From Thermodesulfobacteriota bacterium (GTDB taxonomy: Bacteria > Desulfobacterota > BSN033 > UBA1163): 7,583 nt of DNA. The stretch covers positions 1 to 7,583 of the forward strand of contig JASEIE010000198.1 in the NCBI GenBank assembly GCA_030024065.1, given 5' to 3'. Below the pieces are notes generated by a model. That model worked only from the letters and a program-made list of their open reading frames with translations, was not told where the DNA came from and searched no databases. Of this stretch, positions 1-4,830 are shown in pieces. The position numbers were made by a program, and so were the translations under genes. The first letter of the stretch is position 1; each line of letters opens with the position of its first letter.

Positions 1-267
1 TGCAATGGCCTTGGCCGTCAGATCCTCTCTGCTACGGCAGACATAGACGTAGCGGTTGACGCGGTCGTTTGTCAGAGGGGAGATGGTCGTCATGATTTCT
101 TGATATTTTGGATCCAGAGCCCATTTGTAACTCGCTTTATTTGCCTCGATGACAGTGCGAAGGTTTGGATTTTCGAAAACGTCCTCTATCTTCTTCCCGT
201 TCATAAAAATCTTTGGCTTCCTCTTTTTCAAGCTCTTTTCGTATTCTTCTGGGGTGATCAAGGCCAT
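1..267 (-). CDS. 4-hydroxybutyryl-CoA dehydratase / 4-hydroxyphenylacetate 3-hydroxylase (HpaB) family protein, N-terminal part
   Basis: The first 89 codons read from an ATG at 265-267 to the window edge without a stop; the rest lies outside. The start MALITPEEYEKSL, then a KIFMNGKKIEDV segment, a DPKYQEIMTT segment and a following NRYVYV strand, match the N-terminal layout of 4-hydroxybutyryl-CoA dehydratase (AbfD) and its HpaB-type flavoprotein relatives. AbfD is a cytoplasmic FAD and [4Fe-4S] enzyme of anaerobic aminobutyrate and hydroxybutyrate metabolism, whereas HpaB is an FADH2-dependent aromatic hydroxylase. The visible part cannot separate the two: the first AbfD cluster ligands (Cys99 and Cys103 in the Clostridium aminobutyricum enzyme, from memory) would lie just past the edge. 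The anaerobic neighbourhood favours a dehydratase-like role, by inference. A ribosome site AAGGGAG sits about nine bases before the ATG. The 139-bp AT-rich upstream gap suggests its own promoter. Confidence 0.82.
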   Translation of the reverse strand, partial: MALITPEEYEKSLKKRKPKIFMNGKKIEDVFENPNLRTVIEANKASYKWALDPKYQEIMTTISPLTNDRVNRYVYVCRSREDLTAKAIA

Positions 268-330
268 TTCATCTTCTCCCTTCTTATAATATATCGAAAT
301 ATTTAATATATTCTAAACTAAATTGTAAAG
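268..330 (-). promoter_or_regulatory. candidate promoter/operator of the HpaB/AbfD-like gene
   Basis: This very AT-rich stretch precedes the start codon. On the minus strand a TTTACA (324-329) is followed after 17 bases by TTAAAT (301-306), a modest sigma-70-like pair. A perfect 7-bp inverted repeat, AATATAT (288-294) and ATATATT (306-312), overlaps the putative -10 and could be an operator. Such palindromes arise easily in AT-rich DNA, so this is tentative. Confidence 0.3.
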
Positions 331-343
331 GGTTTTATGGAAT

Positions 344-434
344 GGGACAGGCTCCTTTTCGGGTTATTCAAATGATCTGCAACGTAAATAGTTGCCCGCC
401 CTCCTTTTACAAAAATTTTATTTTTGGGGACAGG
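344..434. repeat. two direct copies of a GGGACAGG-type motif
   Basis: On the plus strand GGGACAGGCTCC occurs at 344-355 and GGGGACAGG at 426-434, in the same orientation about 80 bases apart, each followed within a few bases by a pyrimidine-rich run. The second copy lies inside the last codons of the C_GCAxxG-family gene. Similar GGGGACAGG strings are recurrent extragenic repeats in many environmental bacterial genomes (general recollection). Two short copies are weak evidence for a defined element. Confidence 0.3.
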
Positions 435-937
435 TCTTCTTCCAAGAGGATCTCGGTCATCCATCGGGCTGCCTTACCCACGACCTCAGGACAATGAACA
501 TCATGGGCTCCGGCATTGTGGAATTTTTCATACTCCTGGGGGTCTGCAAGATAGTAGTATCGACCCAGAATTTTGTTCTGGATATCGCGACAGATGACAG
601 AACCGTATTCCTGGATAAACCTTTCCCGAAACTTTCTGGCGAGCTGATGGGTTTTGAGGCGAATTCCCTCTGGATCGGAGAAATTATTCCTCTCTCTTCC
701 CAACAATGAGCCTAAAACCAGGACGCCGCCTATATAAGCCCCGCAACCACTATCGCCAGCTAACCCAGTACCTCCCGCCAAACCTGTTGCTGCCTTGAAA
801 ACATCATCATTCCTTGTGTCCAATGCATCCTGAAGCGCGGCAATCACACACTGGCCGCATCCTCTATAAGTTTTCTCATATTCCTTGCCCAGTTTGTAGG
901 CTCTCTCGGCCAATTCTGCGCTAATTGCTTTTTTCAT
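407..937 (-). CDS. C_GCAxxG_C_C family putative redox-active protein
   Basis: The 176-residue cytoplasmic protein carries the family's cysteine pattern: Cys27 and Cys30 near the N-terminus, the core GCGAYIGG at residues 64-71 with Cys65, then Cys116 in a VICRDIQ segment and Cys149 in an HDVHCPEVVG segment. The family is defined by these spaced cysteines and is thought to bind a metal or perform redox chemistry; no reaction is established. There is no signal peptide or membrane segment. The ATG at 935-937 is preceded by AAAGGAAG at good spacing. It lies 66 bp downstream of the crotonase-family gene and 139 bp before the HpaB/AbfD-like gene, so it may close the upstream operon. The last eleven codons run through a GGGGACAGG repeat-like motif, so the C-terminal tail may be a recent addition. 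Confidence 0.88.
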   Translation of the reverse strand: MKKAISAELAERAYKLGKEYEKTYRGCGQCVIAALQDALDTRNDDVFKAATGLAGGTGLAGDSGCGAYIGGVLVLGSLLGRERNNFSDPEGIRLKTHQLARKFRERFIQEYGSVICRDIQNKILGRYYYLADPQEYEKFHNAGAHDVHCPEVVGKAARWMTEILLEEDLSPKIKFL

Positions 938-1003
938 GCGTTTCTTCCTTTCGTTCTTTGAGCTTCAATCTGCTTCGGTTTAAGTCCTCTTCCTGCAATC
1001 ATT

Positions 1004-1780
1004 CTACTTCCCTTTCCATACAGGTTGTCGTTTTTCAATAAAAGCGTTGACACCTTCAAGAGCATCTTCCGTGGTGCAGAGCCTAGCCATGACTTCACTA
1101 TTGAGGGCAAACCGTTGTCGGAAAGGCATATCGATCATCTGGTAGTAGAACTCTTTTCCCATCTGAATGGCGATAGGGCTTTTATTAATAAGCTTTTTGG
1201 CAAAAGCAAAGGTTTCTTCTTCTAAATTTTCGGCAGGCACGACTTTATTCACCAGTCCCAATCGCTCTGCCTCTTTGGCATCGATCATATCTCCGCTCAA
1301 GAGGATTTCAAGGGTTTTTTTCTTGCCAAGTGAATAACTCATCGGGATGATTGGCCCAGTGCATAGTAATCCAACATTGATGGCCGTCGTCCCAATTTGA
1401 GTCCCTTCAGCCACAATGGCAAAATCCGCAGCCGCTATAAGCCCGGCTCCGTTAGCCACCGCATATCCATGGACCATAGCGATCACCGGTTTTCCCATGG
1501 AAGCGATCGTAAAATGCATCTGATCCATGAGAGCCATCCATTTTTGATATTCGGAAGGCGTTTTTTCATGGAATTCACTCACATCAATCCCTGTTGAAAA
1601 GGCTTTGCCAGCTCCTTTGATGATGACAACTCGGACCTCGGTGTCTTCATCCAATTGGCGCAAGGTAGCATTTAATTCTTCGGCCATTTGTGTGCTAAAA
1701 GTATTGAACTTTTGTGGACGGTTAAGGGTGATGATACCTACTTGATTTTTCTTCTCGATGAGAATCGTTTCAAAAGCCAT
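1004..1780 (-). CDS. enoyl-CoA hydratase/isomerase (crotonase) family protein, ECHDC3-like, lacking the catalytic glutamates
   Basis: The 258-residue crotonase-fold protein has the N-terminal VGIITLNRP strand (14-22), the CoA and oxyanion segment FSTGIDVSEF (61-70), HGYAVANGAG (104-113), a VGLLCTGP segment near 136-143 and the C-terminal FIEKRQPVW helix. The two glutamates of classical enoyl-CoA hydratase (Glu144 and Glu164 in the rat enzyme) align with Gly113 and Ala133, so simple hydration of enoyl-CoA is doubtful. The VGLxC-TP-like segment, the GKEFYYQ motif and the RxPVW end resemble ECHDC3-type proteins, whose reaction is not well defined. The frame stays open to 1822, but the ATG at 1778-1780 is preferred because AAAGGAGG lies just before it and the longer version would overlap the upstream gene. 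It starts 28 bp after the molybdopterin-binding gene, so cotranscription is likely. Confidence 0.9.
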   Translation of the reverse strand: MAFETILIEKKNQVGIITLNRPQKFNTFSTQMAEELNATLRQLDEDTEVRVVIIKGAGKAFSTGIDVSEFHEKTPSEYQKWMALMDQMHFTIASMGKPVIAMVHGYAVANGAGLIAAADFAIVAEGTQIGTTAINVGLLCTGPIIPMSYSLGKKKTLEILLSGDMIDAKEAERLGLVNKVVPAENLEEETFAFAKKLINKSPIAIQMGKEFYYQMIDMPFRQRFALNSEVMARLCTTEDALEGVNAFIEKRQPVWKGK

Positions 1781-1782
1781 TA

Positions 1783-1795
1783 GAGGTCCTCCTTT
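1783..1795 (-). promoter_or_regulatory. strong ribosome binding site that fixes the crotonase-gene start
   Basis: On the minus strand AAAGGAGGACC lies directly before the ATG at 1778-1780, a near-perfect Shine-Dalgarno sequence. It selects this start over the in-frame start 42 bases upstream, which would lie inside the preceding gene. Confidence 0.75.
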
Positions 1796-1808
1796 GTTCA
1801 AATAGAAT

Positions 1809-2831
1809 CTATCCCTTACCAAAAGGGCATACAGGAAAGTGACATGGTTCGCAATTTCTGCAGAAACCTCCGTGACCGAGAAGGCTTATTTCCCTTCTTT
1901 TTAGAGTTTCACCAGCCAAGATTCTCGGAAAGATGAGATCAAATAAAGTCGCATTATGGTGAAAGACACAGGCCGGAAGGCCAAGAACCGGTTTTTCCCC
2001 AAGGATCCCGTAAAGAAACATAGCCCCCGGTAGAATTGGAGTGCCATAAAAGATAATTCTGGTACCGGCCTTTTTGATGCCTGCCCGAGTCACATCATCA
2101 GGGTCGACCGAGAGTCCCCCCGTGACGAGAATGAGATCGACAAGGTCATCACTAAATTCTTTCAACGATTGAGCAATCTGCCGGACGTCGTCCGGGACGA
2201 TCCTTTTCTTTACCACACGAGATCCAAATTGATTAATTTTTTCCCCCACTTTGTCATCAAATCGATCTTCAGTCCTCCCTTTAAAGAACTCGTTACCCGT
2301 AACCACGACCCCAATGTTCAACTTCCGGTAAGGAAGAACCTCAATGACCGGCCCATATTTTTCACACCAGTTTTCTATTTTTTCAATCTGCATTTCCGGA
2401 GCGGTTAGAGATATAATCCGGGTCGCCCCTACAGTCATTCCTGGTGTACAGGGAGTATATCGATGGATAGTTGAAAGAATAATATTTTTTGAAAGGTTGA
2501 TACGGTGAAGGAAGGGAAGGTTTGTCTGCAATAGGCCTTTTATTTTTGAATGAAGGGTCACCTTTCCTTCGGAAGGGCCGGCGATTTTAAGGTTTTTCCC
2601 TGAGAAGGCCTTTCCTAAACGAAGCGCTGCATCATCTTCATGAATCATCCCGGGTTTTAACTCCATCACAAAGACATGCTCTTTGCCAATCTTCAAGAAT
2701 TCGGGGATTTCCTCTTTTTTAATCTTATGGCCCCTCTTGAACCGGGGTCCTTTATATTTCCCGGGTATAATCTGTGTGACATCATGGCCCAGTACCATAC
2801 CAACGGCGTCTTCGATTTTGATTTTTTTCAC
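1809..2831 (-). CDS. molybdopterin-binding (MoCF_biosynth domain) protein with C-terminal four-cysteine motif
   Basis: The 340-residue protein has an N-terminal MoeA-like region (about 1-165) and a MoCF_biosynth domain (about 170-310). The domain begins at LNIGVVVTGNEFF and contains the family loops VTGGLSVDPDDVT, ILPGAMFLYG and LGLPACVFHH. This fold binds molybdopterin in MoeA, MogA and CinA-type proteins. It differs from MoeA in its N-terminal half and in a cysteine-rich tail with Cys324, Cys327, Cys330 and Cys335 (CxxCxxCxxxxCP), which could hold an iron-sulfur cluster or another metal. Related proteins with this tail occur in anaerobes and are usually annotated only as molybdopterin-binding; a cofactor-handling or sensing role is inference. 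The start is GTG at 2829-2831, preceded by AAGGAG at suitable spacing. It begins 13 bp after the ABC permease gene and ends 28 bp before the crotonase gene, so it belongs to the same operon. Confidence 0.88.
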   Translation of the reverse strand: MKKIKIEDAVGMVLGHDVTQIIPGKYKGPRFKRGHKIKKEEIPEFLKIGKEHVFVMELKPGMIHEDDAALRLGKAFSGKNLKIAGPSEGKVTLHSKIKGLLQTNLPFLHRINLSKNIILSTIHRYTPCTPGMTVGATRIISLTAPEMQIEKIENWCEKYGPVIEVLPYRKLNIGVVVTGNEFFKGRTEDRFDDKVGEKINQFGSRVVKKRIVPDDVRQIAQSLKEFSDDLVDLILVTGGLSVDPDDVTRAGIKKAGTRIIFYGTPILPGAMFLYGILGEKPVLGLPACVFHHNATLFDLIFPRILAGETLKRREISLLGHGGFCRNCEPCHFPVCPFGKG

Positions 2832-2844
2832 CTTTGCTCCTTAT

Positions 2845-3609
2845 TCATCTTTTGAAAATTAATGAAATCAAAAAGATTAAAGTGCTCGCCAAAATGATCA
2901 AAGGCCCTGCTGGAAATCCTGTAAGTTTGAAAGTTAAAATCCCCAAGGAAGAAGATAGCCCCCCGATGATCATCGTCCCAAAGGCATATTGGGCCAAATT
3001 TCGACTCAGGTTTCTGGCAGCGGAAGCCGGAATCGCCACCAAAGCTGCGGTTAAAAGACCACCCACCATTTTAACTCCTAAGGCAACAATGATAGCAATT
3101 GAACCCAAATAAATGAGATTATATTTTCTGATGTCTATTTTCTCCGATTTGGCCAACTCTTCAGAAATATTGATCAAGACGATTTTGGAATAAATTTTCT
3201 TTACCACAAAGAAAAGAAGGAGGATTAAAATAACCGAAACGGCTGCTTCTGCAAAACTCACTTTTGTAATATCGCCCACCAGGACTGCCTCTGCCTGCTT
3301 AATGGGCAAAAACAAAAAAGCGATAGCCACTCCTGAGGCGAAGACGACGGCTGTTAAAGCCTCCATGGGCAGCTTTGTTCTCATCTCAAAGAGCCAGATC
3401 AAAACGATTCCAAAAATAACAAAAGGAAATGCACCCAGGGAAACATCGAAACCATACATCAAAGCCAGAGCTATCCCCGGCAAGGTCAAATGGCCAAGGG
3501 GGCCCGCCACCAGGGCCATTCTTCTGCCTAACATCAGAGATCCTAAAAATCCGGCTACGCCTCCGACAAACATTCCAACTATTAAACTTAATAAAAATTG
3601 GGTATCCAT
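2845..3609 (-). CDS. metal ABC transporter permease, ABC-3 (ZnuB/MntB-like) family
   Basis: The 254-residue inner-membrane protein has about seven to eight hydrophobic segments and the ABC-3 family landmarks: LMLGRRMALVAG after the first helix, GHLTLPGIALAL, the AVLVGDITKVS segment, and VGGLLTAALVAIPASAARN near residues 183-200. Family members form the channel that moves Zn, Mn or Fe ions delivered by a solute-binding protein. The segment that in typical members resembles GDALSHAVLPG reads AGPLGHLTLPG here: the histidine is kept and the preceding aspartate is replaced. The ATG at 3607-3609 has only a modest AGGGA site before it and lies 18 bp after the ATPase stop, suggesting coupled translation. 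The metal cannot be assigned from sequence; the Feo genes nearby make iron or manganese plausible. Confidence 0.9.
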   Translation of the reverse strand: MDTQFLLSLIVGMFVGGVAGFLGSLMLGRRMALVAGPLGHLTLPGIALALMYGFDVSLGAFPFVIFGIVLIWLFEMRTKLPMEALTAVVFASGVAIAFLFLPIKQAEAVLVGDITKVSFAEAAVSVILILLLFFVVKKIYSKIVLINISEELAKSEKIDIRKYNLIYLGSIAIIVALGVKMVGGLLTAALVAIPASAARNLSRNLAQYAFGTMIIGGLSSSLGILTFKLTGFPAGPLIILASTLIFLISLIFKR

Positions 3610-3627
3610 ATAGTCCCTATTCTTAGC

Positions 3628-4317
3628 TTAGTGTTTGTGTTGATAATATCTTACTTCTCCACCATAAAGTCTTTGTAAACTTTCCGGAGTCAAAACCTCC
3701 TGTGGCGGGCCATAACATATCGGCTGTCTATTTAAGCAAATCACATCGGTAGAAAATTTATAAACGACACTTAAATCGTGGGTTACTAACAAAATAGTTA
3801 AATCCATCTCCCCTTTCAATTTTGCCAAAAGATTGTAAATGGTCTCTTCTGCACTGATATCGACTCCGGTCATCGGTTCATCGAAAAGGAGGACCTGCGG
3901 ATTCCCCACCAGACCCCATGCGATTAATACTCTTTGAAATTGTCCTGAAGATAGATCGCCTATTTTCTTCCGTGAGAAATCTTCCTTAAACCCCACTGAG
4001 TTTAAGATTGCCTCTGTCTCCTTCTCAGGAGACCCTTTTAAATTGAAAAAATCTTTTATGCTTAAGGGGATATCTTTGATAAAAGGTAGCCTCTGCGGGA
4101 CGTAGCCGATCTTCAACTCCTTTGCCCACTCTATTTCTCCCTTATAGGGTAATAACCCGATTAAGGTTTTCAGCAAAACGGACTTCCCAGCACCGTTTGG
4201 CCCTAAAATTGTAAGAACCTCTCCCTTTTTCACTTCAAAGGACAGATTTTCAATGATACTTTGATGGTCCAACCTTACATTCAAGTTTCTTACTTTTAAA
4301 ATCAATTCATTCCCCAT
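3628..4317 (-). CDS. metal ABC transporter ATP-binding protein (ZnuC/MntA-like)
   Basis: The 229-residue ATPase subunit has all ABC motifs intact: Walker A GPNGAGKS (39-46), Q-loop Gln75, signature LSSGQ (122-126), Walker B VLLFDEP (142-148) and H-loop His180. It should be active and pair with the ABC-3 permease encoded 18 bp downstream. Family knowledge places it on the cytoplasmic face of a zinc/manganese/iron importer. The ATG at 4315-4317 lies inside the end of the small upstream gene, giving a 16-bp overlap, and GAGGG sits just before it, so the two genes are probably translationally coupled. The C-terminus ends in QHKH, a short histidine-containing tail of unknown meaning. No gene for a solute-binding protein is next to it, which is unusual for this transporter class. 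Confidence 0.92.
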   Translation of the reverse strand: MGNELILKVRNLNVRLDHQSIIENLSFEVKKGEVLTILGPNGAGKSVLLKTLIGLLPYKGEIEWAKELKIGYVPQRLPFIKDIPLSIKDFFNLKGSPEKETEAILNSVGFKEDFSRKKIGDLSSGQFQRVLIAWGLVGNPQVLLFDEPMTGVDISAEETIYNLLAKLKGEMDLTILLVTHDLSVVYKFSTDVICLNRQPICYGPPQEVLTPESLQRLYGGEVRYYQHKH

Positions 4318-4634
4318 GCTCTTTCCCTCATTGAAATTAAATATCCATCGAAGCGAAATCGGTCAGGTCCCTCTCCCTCAATAAGCTCCTTTTCCATGTC
4401 TCGATGGAAGGTATGATGAATGGTAAAAGCCTCATGGAATAGTAGGGGGGGAAGAAGTGGCAATCCCACAAGATCTCCAAAAACGATGAGCATGAAAAAT
4501 TGATCTGAATTCCCCCTCTCTTTTTTCAGTTCAAGATCCATTTCATGGACCGTCATTCCGTACATGATCTCTCGAAAGGTTTTCGAACAACCCTTCAATT
4601 TTTTCGAGAGGAGGATAAACCAATTTTCTATCAA
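4302..4634 (-). CDS. small protein of unknown function, coupled to the metal ABC transporter
   Basis: This ORF of about 110 residues is not one I recognise. It overlaps the ABC ATPase gene by 16 bp in another frame, fills the gap between feoB and the transporter, and has no ORF competing on the opposite strand. It contains one hydrophobic stretch, FFMLIVFGDLVGLPLLPP (about residues 46-63), a possible membrane or membrane-anchoring helix broken by Gly and Pro. A charged, His-containing C-terminal third follows (HEAFTIHHTFHRDMEKE). No ATG with a good ribosome site is present. The frame opens after a TAA at 4665-4667; the TTG at 4632-4634 is chosen because AGAGGA lies about nine bases before it. 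A TTG at 4641-4643 is too close to that site, and the ATG at 4563-4565 is the main alternative. A transporter accessory role is inferred only from position. Confidence 0.6.
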   Translation of the reverse strand: MIENWFILLSKKLKGCSKTFREIMYGMTVHEMDLELKKERGNSDQFFMLIVFGDLVGLPLLPPLLFHEAFTIHHTFHRDMEKELIEGEGPDRFRFDGYLISMRERAWGMN

Positions 4635-4692
4635 TGTTCTCAATCCTCTTATTTCAGTGAATTCTTAATTCAGCAAATCCGTTAAAAATGAT

Positions 4693-4816
4693 GAGATTCT
4701 TCAGTCGTCCCACAAACGTGTGACTTCTTCAGAATGACACGTCGAATTCCCTTTTCTATCATTCTTCTGAGCGAAGCCCTGAACCCTATTAGGTTCAAGG
4801 CGAAGCGAAGAATCTC
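4693..4816. repeat. intergenic repeat element with inverted ends and internal hairpins
   Basis: A 124-bp block is bounded by a perfect 10-bp inverted repeat, GAGATTCTTC (4693-4702) and GAAGAATCTC (4807-4816). Inside are a stem with arms TGAACC (4780-4785) and GGTTCA (4792-4797), an imperfect hairpin with arms CGTGT (4717-4721) and ACACG (4737-4741), and further ATTCTTC / GAAG variants, such as ATTCTTCTGAGCGAAGCCC at 4761-4779. ATTCTTCGCTTCGCTCAGAATGAC-like strings are a familiar dispersed intergenic repeat in environmental bacterial genomes (general recollection). It carries no ORF, and no run of T follows the stems to make a terminator. It nearly fills the gap between feoB and the small ABC-linked gene and may separate two transcription units. 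Confidence 0.6.
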
Positions 4817-4830
4817 GAATATCCGTGGCC

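Noticed and set aside
392..709. 105-codon plus-strand frame opposite the C_GCAxxG gene
   Set aside because: It lies antisense to a gene with a full conserved cysteine pattern, and its product shows no family features.
1781..1822. Longer N-terminus for the crotonase-family protein
   Set aside because: It would overlap the upstream gene, adds 14 residues unlike the family, and bypasses the strong AAAGGAGG site before the internal ATG.
2834..3626. Plus-strand open frames opposite the ABC permease
   Set aside because: They are antisense shadows of a gene with clear family motifs and have no recognisable domains; their low-complexity Lys/Pro/Ala composition follows from the membrane-protein codons on the other strand.
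4780..4797. TGAACC/GGTTCA hairpin as the feoB terminator
   Set aside because: The 6-bp stem has no T-run after it in the direction of transcription; it is better explained as part of the repeat element.
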